A stretch of DNA of 64,000 bases from Amorphus sp040750475 (lineage in GTDB: Bacteria > Pseudomonadota > Alphaproteobacteria > Rhizobiales > Amorphaceae). Made by a program: the position numbers and the translations under genes. Positions 25,501-33,600 of this stretch are shown here, in pieces. The stretch is from positions 1-64,000 of the forward strand of contig NZ_JABJVY010000026.1 of NCBI RefSeq assembly GCF_040750475.1, written 5' to 3'. Within the stretch, counting starts at the first letter, position 1, and each line of letters starts with the position of its first letter. The notes under the pieces were generated by a model. The model saw only the letters and a program-made list of their open reading frames with translations, was not told the DNA's origin and made no database searches.

Positions 25501-25560
25501 AGAGCGTTTCCAGGCCAAGTGGAAACCGGTTGGCCGCCCGAACTTGCGAGAAAACAAGCG
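25501..25560 (+). repeat. Intergenic repeat, family A copy 4 (first hairpin only)
   Basis: AGAGCGTTTCC follows the TAG stop of the SDR gene without a gap. The arms GGCCAA / TTGGCC are intact, but the outer right arm and the whole second hairpin are missing; sequence diverges after TTGGCCGCCCG. It lies inside the lipid A acyl operon, so readthrough must occur or the downstream genes have their own promoter. Confidence 0.8.
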
Positions 25561-25625
25561 GATGGGGCAGGCCTGCCGGCGCTGCCTTCATCCCGTTAAC
25601 CCATCCAAACGGAGCCCTCGACCCG

Positions 25626-26651
25626 ATGCGCGCGCTTCAGCTCGTCTCCGATCGCAACCTCGAGATCGCGGATATCGCGCCGCCTGACTCCCCTGGCGAA
25701 GGCGAGGTCGAAATCGAGATCGGTGCGGTCGCCCTCAACCATATCGATGTCTGGGGTTGGCGCGGCATGGCGTTCGCCAAGCGCAAGCTGCCGCTGGTCG
25801 TCGGAGCGGAGGCAGCCGGCACCGTCGTGTCGGTCGGCCCCGGCGTTGACCAGCTCGGCGTCGGCCAGCGGGTCGCGATCTACGGGGCGCAGACCTGCGG
25901 CACCTGCCGGGCCTGCCGGGAAGGCCGCGAAAATCTCTGCGAGAATGTCGGCGGCATCCACGGCTTTCATCTCGACGGCTTCGCCCGCGAGCGGATGGTG
26001 ACCAAGGCTCGGCTGTGCGTGCCGGTGCCCGACAATGTCGGCATGGTCGACGCCGCCTGCGCTTCCATCACCTTCGGCACCGTGGAGCACATGCTGTTCG
26101 ACAACGCCGAGCTGGAAGCCGGCGAGACCATTCTGGTCCAGGCCGGCGGATCCGGCATCGGGACGGCGGCGATCCGGCTTGCCAAGCACATCGGCGCGAC
26201 CGTCATCACCACCGTCGGCAGCGACGAGAAGGCGGAGAAGGCCCGCGCACTCGGCGCCGACCACGTGATCAACTATCGCACCGAGCGCTTCGAGGGCGTC
26301 GTGCGCAAACTGACGCGCAAGCGCGGTGTCGACGTCGTGTTCGAGCACACCGGTGTCGACACCTGGCAGGGTAGCCTGTTCTCGCTCACGCGCGGCGGGC
26401 GGCTGGTCACTTGCGGCTCGACCACCGGCATCACCGCCCAGATCAACCTGATGCAGCTCTTCCAGCAGCAGTACCGCATCTTCGGCTCGTTCGGCTGCGC
26501 GATTCACAATCTCAGCGACGGCCTTGCCCATATGGCCGAAGGCGTGCTGCCGGTGGTGGACACGGTGATCACCCTCGACCAGATCGAAGAGGGGCTGGCG
26601 CGGCTGGAAAGCCGAAAGGTGTTCGGCAAGATCGTCATGACGATGAGCTGA
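25626..26651 (+). CDS. Zinc-binding alcohol dehydrogenase family protein of the lpxXL locus
   Basis: The 341-residue MDR-type dehydrogenase begins MRALQLVSDRNLEI. It has a GroES-like domain with the catalytic-zone VVGAEAAGTVVSVG, a structural zinc lobe CGTCRACREGRENLC (about 98-112) and the cofactor loop QAGGSGIGTAAI (about 174-185). In rhizobial acpXL clusters an alcohol dehydrogenase sits in this position, where it may act as an enoyl or keto reductase for the long chain; the exact step is not established from sequence. The open frame begins at 25530 in the repeat, but the ATG at 25626 fits the family. Confidence 0.9.
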   Translation: MRALQLVSDRNLEIADIAPPDSPGEGEVEIEIGAVALNHIDVWGWRGMAFAKRKLPLVVGAEAAGTVVSVGPGVDQLGVGQRVAIYGAQTCGTCRACREGRENLCENVGGIHGFHLDGFARERMVTKARLCVPVPDNVGMVDAACASITFGTVEHMLFDNAELEAGETILVQAGGSGIGTAAIRLAKHIGATVITTVGSDEKAEKARALGADHVINYRTERFEGVVRKLTRKRGVDVVFEHTGVDTWQGSLFSLTRGGRLVTCGSTTGITAQINLMQLFQQQYRIFGSFGCAIHNLSDGLAHMAEGVLPVVDTVITLDQIEEGLARLESRKVFGKIVMTMS

Positions 26652-26654
26652 TCG

Positions 26655-27569
26655 GTGGTTTCCCGACGCCAGCTCGCCGCGCGCGGCCTTGCGTTCGCCG
26701 ATTGGCTGTTCGCCAAGATCGTGGTCGCCCTGGTCCGGCTGATCCGCCTGTTGCCGGCGCATGCTGCGGTGGCGTTCGGCGGCTTCGCCGCGCGCACGAT
26801 CGGACCGCTGCTTCCCGTCGACAAGACCGGGCGGGAGAACCTGGCCGCCGCCTATCCGGACATACCCGCCAAGGAGCGCCGGCAGATCCTGAACGGCGTC
26901 TGGGACAATCTCGGCCGCACTTCAGCGGAGTTCCTGTTTCTCGACCGGATCTTCGATTTCGATTTCCACGATCCGACCGCCGGCCATTTCGAGGTCAACG
27001 GCATCGATCAATTCATCGAGATCCGCGATTCCGACACGCCCTGCATCGTGTTTACCGCGCATCTGGCGAACTGGGAGCTCTTGCCGGTCTGCGCGGCGAC
27101 CTTCGGCCTCGACGTGTCCGTCCTGTTCCGGCCGCTCAACAACGAGCGGCTCGCCCGCGAGCTCGACCAGGTGCGCGGCAGCGTCATGGGCGGGCTGGTG
27201 CCCTCCCGCCCCGGCGCCGTGGCCCAGCTCGACGGCATTCTCGCCCGCGGCGGGCATGTCGGCGTGCTGGTCGACCAGCGCTTCGGGCGCGGGCTCACCC
27301 TGCCCTTTTTCGGCCGGCCGGCGAAGACCAATCCGCTGATCGCCAAGCTCGCCCGCCGCCACGACTGCAAGGTCTACGCGGCCCGCACCGTGCGCAAGCC
27401 GGAAGGCCGCTTCTATATGGAGCTCAAAGGACCGATCGAGCTCCCGCGAGAGGGCGACGGCAGCGTCGACGTGGACGCCACCATGATCATGGTCAACGAG
27501 ATCATCGAGAGCTGGGTCCGCGAACACCCGGAGCAGTGGCTCTGGCTCCATCGCCGCTGGCGCATTTAG
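26655..27569 (+). CDS. lpxXL: Lipid A very-long-chain acyltransferase LpxXL
   Basis: This inner-membrane acyltransferase moves the AcpXL-bound long chain onto lipid A. The 304-residue product is an LpxL/HtrB-family member with a membrane-anchoring N-terminal helix (about 18-45), the catalytic HX4E motif His136-LANW-Glu141, a FRPLNN segment, the VLVDQRFGRGLTLPFFG block (about 203-219) and the C-terminal EHPEQWLWLHRRW. The GTG start at 26655 lies three bases after the stop of the dehydrogenase, so it is coupled to it and closes the operon. Confidence 0.92.
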   Translation: MVSRRQLAARGLAFADWLFAKIVVALVRLIRLLPAHAAVAFGGFAARTIGPLLPVDKTGRENLAAAYPDIPAKERRQILNGVWDNLGRTSAEFLFLDRIFDFDFHDPTAGHFEVNGIDQFIEIRDSDTPCIVFTAHLANWELLPVCAATFGLDVSVLFRPLNNERLARELDQVRGSVMGGLVPSRPGAVAQLDGILARGGHVGVLVDQRFGRGLTLPFFGRPAKTNPLIAKLARRHDCKVYAARTVRKPEGRFYMELKGPIELPREGDGSVDVDATMIMVNEIIESWVREHPEQWLWLHRRWRI

Positions 27570-27599
27570 AACGCCGAGCAAAAACGGTTCCCGCTTTCC

Positions 27600-28469
27600 T
27601 CAACGACGACCCAAGATCGCCACGTCCGCAATCACCGGCAGGTGATTGGAGCCAATGTCCGGACCGACGCCCACCAGGCGCGCGGACAGCTCGTCGGTGA
27701 CGAGGATCTGATCGATCCGCAGGCCGATCGCCGGCAGCCAGTTCGGCCAGCTCGGGGTGAACCAGGGCCCTGCCTCGGTGGGAAGCGACAGCCCGCTGCG
27801 ATCCACATAGCTGCGGAAGCTGAGCGACAGCGGCGAGGCGTTGTGGTCGCCGGCGACGACCGTCGGCAGCCCGGCCGCACGGATCACCGCATGATAGTTC
27901 CGGAACGCCGCGGCGCGTTGGCCTTCGTCCGCCGGATTGTTCGGCTTCGGCGCGTGCACCCCGAGGACCAGCACCGGCTGGCCGTCGACCAGCGCGCAGC
28001 CGACGGCGGAACGCGGCCGCAGCGCAATGTCGATCTCCGGCGTCGGGCAAACCTCCAGACGCGCCCGGCGATAGATGGCGGTCGAGCCCGAGGAACTTTC
28101 CGCCATCAGCACATAGTCGGTGCCCAACAGCCGCTCCAGAAGCTGGCTCCACACCGGGCTGCGCTCCTGAACCACCAGCACGTCCGGATCGCGCTCCCAC
28201 AGCGCCTGCGACAGGGCCGCCACGTCGGTGTTGGAGAATAGAAGATTCGCCGTCATCACCCGCAGCGGCGCCCCCGAGCCTCCCGAGGCGGCCGTGAGCG
28301 TGCTCTTGTAGGCGGCAAGGCCGATCCCGAGCGCCACCACCAGAACCGAGGCGGCCACCAGGAAGCCGCGCCGACGATGGAACAGCGCCACGCCGGCGAG
28401 CCAAAGCGCGAGCAGGCTCACAAGCTGCGGCAGAAAGTTGAGACCGCTGTCGACAAACCAGGAAAGCAT
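27600..28469 (-). CDS. Endonuclease/exonuclease/phosphatase (EEP) family membrane protein
   Basis: The 289-residue protein has two N-terminal membrane helices (about 12-27 and 36-55) and an EEP hydrolase domain. Catalytic-site pieces are MTANLLFSN (about 72-80), VQERSP, GDHNAS (about 207-212), the DQILV segment and the terminal SNHLPVIAD, where His is the general base. The domain would face the periplasm if the helices form a hairpin. Family members cleave phosphodiesters in DNA, lipids or inositol phosphates; substrate is unknown. It is convergent with lpxXL, 30 bases away. Confidence 0.85.
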   Translation of the reverse strand: MLSWFVDSGLNFLPQLVSLLALWLAGVALFHRRRGFLVAASVLVVALGIGLAAYKSTLTAASGGSGAPLRVMTANLLFSNTDVAALSQALWERDPDVLVVQERSPVWSQLLERLLGTDYVLMAESSSGSTAIYRRARLEVCPTPEIDIALRPRSAVGCALVDGQPVLVLGVHAPKPNNPADEGQRAAAFRNYHAVIRAAGLPTVVAGDHNASPLSLSFRSYVDRSGLSLPTEAGPWFTPSWPNWLPAIGLRIDQILVTDELSARLVGVGPDIGSNHLPVIADVAILGRR

Positions 28470-28499
28470 TGCGATCCGACCTGTTCAGGCCCTTGTTCT

Positions 28500-28551
28500 T
28501 ACGCGTGTCCGGAGGGCGAAGCGGTTTTTCCCTTCGCCCGGAAACGCTCTA
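28500..28551 (-). repeat. Intergenic repeat, family A copy 5 (minus orientation, first hairpin)
   Basis: Read on the minus strand it is TAGAGCGTTTCC, then arms GGCGAA (28533-28538) and TTCGCC (28515-28520), then CCGGACACGCGT. The opening TAG is the stop codon of the PilZ-domain gene (28549-28551). The inner arm differs from the GGCCAA form, showing compensatory change that keeps the pairing. Confidence 0.75.
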
Positions 28552-29967
28552 TAGCCCAGTCGACTGTTGGAACCGTACCCGCGCCGGTTCGCCGACATCG
28601 GTCAATGGCAGTGCCCTGTCCGGCTTGATCCAGGCGACCTGCTTGTCGCTGGATGCCGCAAGACCCGGCGGAATGCCGATCACGTCGCTCGGGGCCGTTG
28701 GGCTGACCCGCTCGATCCGCCCGCCGAACGTCGCGCCGGAATAGATCAAGGTGATCTCCACCAGCCGCCCCGGCTGCCAGGCCTCCGCCTGGTTGAAGTC
28801 GAACAGCGCCTCGATCACCGGTGTCTCTTCCCTGTCCACGAGATCCACCATCGGCGCGCCGGACGGCACCAGCTCGCCGAGCGCGGCCGTATAGCGAACC
28901 ACCATGCAATTGCAGGGGCTTTCCAGCATTTGGCGCACGCCATCGATGGATGTCACATGGGCAAGCGGATCGCCAGCCTCCACGGTGGCATCCTCCACCG
29001 CCACGATCTCGTCGAGCGAGCCGGTGAAAGGCGCGGCCACCACGATTCGCGGCGCGGCAACGGCCCCGGTCTCCGCGGTGAAGACCGGTTCGATCGGAGC
29101 GAAGAAGACGAACAGGCCGATCGTCACCACCACCAGCGCCAGAATGGCATTGAACGTCCCGGAGACGAGCCGGATCATGCGCGATGCCGGCCGCCGATCG
29201 CTTTTCGCCTTGGTTTTGCGCGGGCCATCCGACGGCGCCTCGCCAACGGGCAGCGCGGTCGGCGCCCGCCCGGAAAGCAGTGCGGCCGCCAGCGTCCGCA
29301 GCATGCGAAGCTGCGACGGACTCAGCTCGGTGAAGCGAAAGCCGATGCGGTGCGGGTCGACATGCACGACTTCCGCCTGAACCGACGTGGAAATCACGAA
29401 CTGGTCGAGGAACAGAGTGAACGTGCCGCCAAAGGTCTGGCCTTTGGAAAAGCCCGTCTTGGCCGCGGCGAGCGCGAAGCCCCCGATGGACCAATCCAAC
29501 GTTTCGTAGCTTTGGCCACCGGTGTCGAAGCGCGCTCTAGTCTCAAGTCGGGAGGCAAGCCGTCGGCTGCGGCCGTCGACGTCGCTTGCACGCGGCTCGC
29601 CGACGCCCCATCCGGTCCCGGTCTCCTTTCGCGGGACGGCAGCTTGCGGCGATGGTCCGGCGCCGCCGCGCCGTGCCGCAAGCGACGCGGACACCGCCGC
29701 CGCCGTTAGATGCTGGGTGTCCTGTCCGCCCGCGACCGAGAAGTCATCCGTCGACCTGTCCACACCGCCAGACGCGTTCCGCTCCACCCGGCGGCCGAAC
29801 AAGCTGCCCAGCATTCCGGCGCGGGTCGCCGCCCCTCCGCCTCGCGTTTGTCCATCGTCCACCGTTGACCCGCCCTTGCCGTCTTCCGGCCCCGAACCAG
29901 ACCCTAACGGCACCGCCCTGTCCGGGTCGTCGCCGGCAGCTCCAAGAGGGGTTCCCGGCGGGATCAT
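28549..29967 (-). CDS. PilZ domain / membrane / biotinyl-lipoyl-like protein, Alg44-like
   Basis: The 472-residue protein appears to be a c-di-GMP-responsive polysaccharide co-polymerase or export factor. Layout: a low-complexity N-terminus (1-130), a PilZ domain with RxxxR arginines at 136-144 and DWSIGG (158-163), one membrane helix (about 270-291), then a periplasmic HlyD-like part with a lipoyl-type half (PRIVVAAPFTGSLDEI, then VEDATVEAGDPLAHV) and a CNCMVV half. PilZ-TM-lipoyl is the Alg44 arrangement of alginate secretion. The ATG shares one base with the stop of the export lipoprotein gene, so they form an operon. No glycosyltransferase is nearby. Confidence 0.82.
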   Translation of the reverse strand: MIPPGTPLGAAGDDPDRAVPLGSGSGPEDGKGGSTVDDGQTRGGGAATRAGMLGSLFGRRVERNASGGVDRSTDDFSVAGGQDTQHLTAAAVSASLAARRGGAGPSPQAAVPRKETGTGWGVGEPRASDVDGRSRRLASRLETRARFDTGGQSYETLDWSIGGFALAAAKTGFSKGQTFGGTFTLFLDQFVISTSVQAEVVHVDPHRIGFRFTELSPSQLRMLRTLAAALLSGRAPTALPVGEAPSDGPRKTKAKSDRRPASRMIRLVSGTFNAILALVVVTIGLFVFFAPIEPVFTAETGAVAAPRIVVAAPFTGSLDEIVAVEDATVEAGDPLAHVTSIDGVRQMLESPCNCMVVRYTAALGELVPSGAPMVDLVDREETPVIEALFDFNQAEAWQPGRLVEITLIYSGATFGGRIERVSPTAPSDVIGIPPGLAASSDKQVAWIKPDRALPLTDVGEPARVRFQQSTGL

Positions 29968-30797
29968 CAGTAGACGTTTCTCTGGATCGCGTAGCTGAAG
30001 TTGCTGCTGAACGGTAGCGTCTTGTTGATGTATTGGTCGACCCAGAGATTCACTTCCGCGATCCGCGAGCGCGGCACGAAGACGATATCGTAGGGCTGAA
30101 GGATCAGGTTTTCGTTGGGATCGGCACTGCCCGCGAACTGGGCGAGGTCCACCACGCGCAACATGGGTTTGTCGTCGGGCCCGCGGCGGATCAGAACGAT
30201 CTTGTTGGTGCCGGCCGTGTCTTTCATGCCGCCGGCCATGATCACCGCTTCCATCACCCCGAGCGGACCCGGCATGGTCAGGGCGCCGGGTTCATTCACT
30301 TCGCCGCCAACGAAGACTTGCCGAGCGCCGAAGCTGGTCGGCACCACGCCGACGGTCGGATAGCGCAGATATTTCCGGTAGCGCTTTTCCAGCTCCTGCT
30401 CGAGCTCCTTCGGCGTCCGCCCCTCTGCCGGCACGCCGCCGATCAGGCTCAGATAGATCATGCCGTCTGGCGCGACCTGGGTCTCGGTGGACTCGTCGTC
30501 GTAGAAGGGCAGATTGATGGTGACCTGATCGCCGATCACGAAGCGGAATTGATACTCGACCGCGTCGGTCCACGGCCGGAAACCGGGCACCGTCGCAGGG
30601 GCCGCATAGGCCGTCGGCACGATCGCCACAGGTTCGTCCCCGGACGTATTGCCTACGCATCCCGTCAGCCGGGTCGAGCTGCGCAGCGACTGGGCGCACG
30701 GCTCCTGCGGGGCGTCGCTTGCAGCCATATGGCTGCACCCACCGACGACCAGCACTCCAAGGAGTGCGACTGCGCTCTGCCTCACGGTACGCCTCAC
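29967..30797 (-). CDS. Polysaccharide biosynthesis/export lipoprotein (OPX, Wza-like)
   Basis: An outer-membrane polysaccharide export protein of about 276 residues. From a GTG at 30797 the N-terminus is a lipoprotein signal with lipobox VVGGC (Cys at about 21); a GTG at 30869 would add 24 residues, and neither has a clear ribosome site. The export domain shows YQFRFVIGDQVTINLPFYDD, LSLIGGVPAEGRTPKELEQELEKRY and an SLBB-like GARQVFVGGEVNEPGALTM, ending with LQPYDIVFVPRS, all typical of Wza/KpsD. Together with the PilZ protein it forms a two-gene unit; synthase and polymerase genes are not in the window. Confidence 0.9.
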   Translation of the reverse strand: MRRTVRQSAVALLGVLVVGGCSHMAASDAPQEPCAQSLRSSTRLTGCVGNTSGDEPVAIVPTAYAAPATVPGFRPWTDAVEYQFRFVIGDQVTINLPFYDDESTETQVAPDGMIYLSLIGGVPAEGRTPKELEQELEKRYRKYLRYPTVGVVPTSFGARQVFVGGEVNEPGALTMPGPLGVMEAVIMAGGMKDTAGTNKIVLIRRGPDDKPMLRVVDLAQFAGSADPNENLILQPYDIVFVPRSRIAEVNLWVDQYINKTLPFSSNFSYAIQRNVY

Positions 30798-30886
30798 AAG
30801 ACCCGATACACGCGGCAAATGTCGGGCGTTAAGCTTACCATCACGTAAATGAACCCGCGCCAATTGCACCCATGTGCCGGCCAGGA

Positions 30887-30985
30887 TCAGGACTCGTAAA
30901 TCCGGAAGTCATGAGTCCTGACCCTAGGTCATCGACCCATGACCTAGACCCGTTCCGCTTTTCCCGGAATCACGGCACGGGTCTA
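30887..30985. repeat. Array of three hairpins in a divergent promoter region
   Basis: Three perfect stems follow one another: TCAGGACTC / GAGTCCTGA (30887-30895 with 30913-30921), CTAGGTCAT / ATGACCTAG (30924-30932 with 30939-30947) and TAGACCCG / CGGGTCTA (30945-30952 with 30978-30985). The third matches the second hairpin of repeat family A in inverted orientation; the first two match the ends of the 13937-14206 element. The 300-base interval otherwise holds no gene and must contain promoters for the export gene (minus) and the DUF1345 gene (plus). Confidence 0.8.
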
Positions 30986-31104
30986 AGTTACGGCCCCGCT
31001 CCTGTTTTGCTGTGACGGGAAGGCTGCTAGAGACTGTTACGGGCTTGGAATAGGGCTGCGCCCGCTACCGGTTTCCGGAAGGCGCAAGCAGGGGAGAGCG
31101 CGAG

Positions 31105-31785
31105 ATGAAGCACCGCGTCGACCAGCTCCTCCGAACCCGGCCGGATCGCGTGCACTGGCTGCGCTACGTCATCAGCATCGGGCTCGGCCTGGTGCTGATC
31201 CTGCTCCTGCCCTCCTCCATGACGCTGGCGTCACGAGTCGCGATCGGGTGGTGCGGCGCGGCGGCCTGTCAGATCGCCTTGATCGTGTTCGTCATGCAGC
31301 GCTGGAGCGCCCTTTCCCTGCATGACCGGATCGTGGCCGCCTCGATCGGACAGCTCGGCTTCGCGCTGCTTCTGGTAATCGGCGCAGGTGTTTCCGTTAC
31401 CGCGACGATCTGGGTGCTCAGGGTGGCGCACAGCCAGGGACCGCTGTCGGAAACCCTGCACCTGATCCTGGGCGGCGGAACGGTGCTGCTGACCTGGTTC
31501 ACCATCCAGTGCATCTTCGCTGTCCGCTATGCGCATCTCTACTACGAGGAAGCCTCGGACGGACAGGAGCGCGGCCTCGCCTTCCCCGGCGGGCAGGAGC
31601 CGGACTACTCGGACTTTCTCTATTTCGCGATCTGCGCCGGGATGACGTTTCAGGTGTCCGACGTCGCCACCGTCAGCCGCATCTTCCGCAAATGGGTGAC
31701 GTTCCACGGCGTGCTGTCATTTCTGTTTTCCACGATCAACCTGGCACTGCTGGTCGACATCGCCGCGAATTTGGTGGGGAGCTAG
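31105..31785 (+). CDS. DUF1345 family membrane protein
   Basis: A 226-residue inner-membrane protein with about six hydrophobic segments. The family landmarks are HLYYEEASDGQERGLAFPG (about 145-163), followed by PDYSDFLYFAICAGMTFQVSDVATVSRIFRKWVTFHGVLSFLFSTINLAL, which is the highly conserved C-terminal block. Function of DUF1345 is unknown; members are often predicted transporters. A GGGGAG box precedes the ATG. The 3' end overlaps by four bases with a small minus-strand gene. Confidence 0.88.
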   Translation: MKHRVDQLLRTRPDRVHWLRYVISIGLGLVLILLLPSSMTLASRVAIGWCGAAACQIALIVFVMQRWSALSLHDRIVAASIGQLGFALLLVIGAGVSVTATIWVLRVAHSQGPLSETLHLILGGGTVLLTWFTIQCIFAVRYAHLYYEEASDGQERGLAFPGGQEPDYSDFLYFAICAGMTFQVSDVATVSRIFRKWVTFHGVLSFLFSTINLALLVDIAANLVGS

Positions 31786-32021
31786 TCGCCGCGCGGCTCG
31801 CTTCCTCGCTCCGCCGGGACCTCGTCGGCGGCTCCCTCGTCGACCTGATCGGCACTTGACGGATGCGGCAGGAGCCCACGACGACGATCGCGCGCCGAGC
31901 GCAATGCGCGGCGCCCAAGGACGAGCGCGCCGAGCGCCATGGCACCCACCGCCATCGCTCCCCCGGCGACCGGACCGAGGGCGACGGTCTCGTCCTCATC
32001 CTTGCGCGTTCTGGACACCAT
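31782..32021 (-). CDS. Small glycine/alanine-rich membrane protein, unknown
   Basis: A 79-residue frame with a glycine-alanine-rich hydrophobic segment (about residues 15-36: GPVAGGAMAVGAMALGALVL) followed by an arginine-rich stretch RALRSARDRRRG and an acidic C-terminus. The best evidence that it is real is the ribosome site: AGGAGGA at 32034-32028 on the minus strand, six bases from the ATG. It is convergent with DUF1345, overlapping its stop by four bases. I do not recognise the protein; it may be restricted to close relatives. Confidence 0.6.
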   Translation of the reverse strand: MVSRTRKDEDETVALGPVAGGAMAVGAMALGALVLGRRALRSARDRRRGLLPHPSSADQVDEGAADEVPAERGSEPRGD

Positions 32022-32239
32022 GTCGGGTCCTCCTAACGACCCTCAATTGTAGCCGAACCAGGCCGCGGTCGAAAGGTTCCGCCCGGTCCGAAGCCGGCCA
32101 TCGCGCGGACATTGGGCGCAAATTTGCGTGACCTCCGCCTCTTTTTCGCCGGTGGGGATGCGCGGCTTGCGGTGGAAGCGATCCGGGCCCGGTGCTAAAG
32201 CCGACGCGGCAGTGATCGGAACGAGCAACGAGGGCCTTC

Positions 32240-33514
32240 GTGAACATTCTCCTGATTGGCGGCGGCGGCCGCGAACATGCCCTGGCTTGGGCCTTGAAGA
32301 AGTCGCCCCGAGTCGAGCGGCTATTTGCGGCGCCCGGCAATCCGGGGATCGCAACGCTTGCGGAGACGATTCCCCTCAAGAGCGACGATCACGACGCCGT
32401 TGTCGCCTTTTGCCGGGAGACCGGCATCGATCTGGTGGTGGTCGGTCCGGAAGCCCCGCTCGTGGCAGGGCTCGTCGATGTGCTGGACGCAGCCGGCATT
32501 CGCGCCTTCGGCCCGACCAAAGCCGCAAGCGCGCTGGAAGGCTCGAAGGGCTTCACCAAGGAGCTCTGCGCGGAAGCGAACATTCCGACCGCCGCCTTCC
32601 GCCGGGCCGCCAGCCTCGAGGCGGCCCTTGCGGCCCTTCACGACATGGGCGCGCCGATCGTGGTGAAGGCCGACGGGCTTGCCGCCGGCAAGGGCGTCGT
32701 GGTTGCCGAAACCATGGACGAGGCCCAGGCGGCGATCGAGGCCTGCTTTTCCGGCTCGTTCGGCGCCGCCGGCGCGGAGGTCGTACTGGAGGAAAAGTTG
32801 ATCGGCGAGGAGGCCAGTTTCTTCGCGCTGACCGACGGCGAAACGGTGTTGCCGCTCGCCACCGCCCAGGACCACAAGCGCGCCTTCGACGGAGACCAGG
32901 GTCCCAACACCGGCGGCATGGGCGCCTATTCGCCCGCCCCCGTCATGAGCGACGAGATGGTCGCCCGCACCTTGCGCGAGATCGTCGAACCGACGGTGGC
33001 GAGGTTGAAGGCGCGCGGCACCCCGTTTCGCGGCGTGCTCTATGCCGGGCTGATGATCACCGACGAAGGCCCCAAGCTGATTGAGTACAATGTCCGCTTC
33101 GGCGATCCGGAATGTCAGGTCCTGATGGTGCGCCTTGAGAGCGATCTCGCCGAGCTTCTGTTCGCGGCGTCGGCGCCGGGCGGTCTTTCCGGCATGACCG
33201 CCACCTGGTCGGCGCACCCGGCCCTCACCGTCGTCATGGCCACCAAAGGCTATCCCGGACCGGTGGAGACCGGATCGGAGATCAAGGGCCTCGACGCCAT
33301 CGACGATCCGCAAGTGGTGGTATTTCATGCCGGCACAGCGCGCGCCGACGGCCGGCTGGTGGCCAAGGGGGGCCGGGTGCTCGCCGTCACCGCCTCGGGG
33401 ACGACCATCGAGGCCGCGCGGGGGCGGGCTTACGCGGCGGTCGACAAGATCGACTGGCCGGAGGGATTTTATCGCACGGACATCGGCGCGCGGGCGATCG
33501 GCCGCTCCTCCTGA
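32240..33514 (+). CDS. purD: Phosphoribosylamine--glycine ligase
   Basis: Second step of purine synthesis: ATP-dependent joining of glycine to phosphoribosylamine. The 424-residue ATP-grasp protein starts MNILLIGGGGREHALAWAL from a GTG at 32240. GPEAPLVAGLVD, KADGLAAGKGVVV (about 142-154), LEEKLIGEEASFFALTDG, AQDHKRAFDGDQGPNTGGMGAYSP and YNVRFGDPECQ appear in the expected order and length. It stands alone in a plus-strand run, with the dehalogenase-like gene 86 bases downstream. Confidence 0.97.
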   Translation: MNILLIGGGGREHALAWALKKSPRVERLFAAPGNPGIATLAETIPLKSDDHDAVVAFCRETGIDLVVVGPEAPLVAGLVDVLDAAGIRAFGPTKAASALEGSKGFTKELCAEANIPTAAFRRAASLEAALAALHDMGAPIVVKADGLAAGKGVVVAETMDEAQAAIEACFSGSFGAAGAEVVLEEKLIGEEASFFALTDGETVLPLATAQDHKRAFDGDQGPNTGGMGAYSPAPVMSDEMVARTLREIVEPTVARLKARGTPFRGVLYAGLMITDEGPKLIEYNVRFGDPECQVLMVRLESDLAELLFAASAPGGLSGMTATWSAHPALTVVMATKGYPGPVETGSEIKGLDAIDDPQVVVFHAGTARADGRLVAKGGRVLAVTASGTTIEAARGRAYAAVDKIDWPEGFYRTDIGARAIGRSS

Positions 33515-33600
33515 TCCCCCGCCTTGCAAGCCGCGGTCGAGATCGTCATCCTCGACCGCGACCTGTTCACCCGACCCGTCCCCGGCGCAAGAGGATCTCC

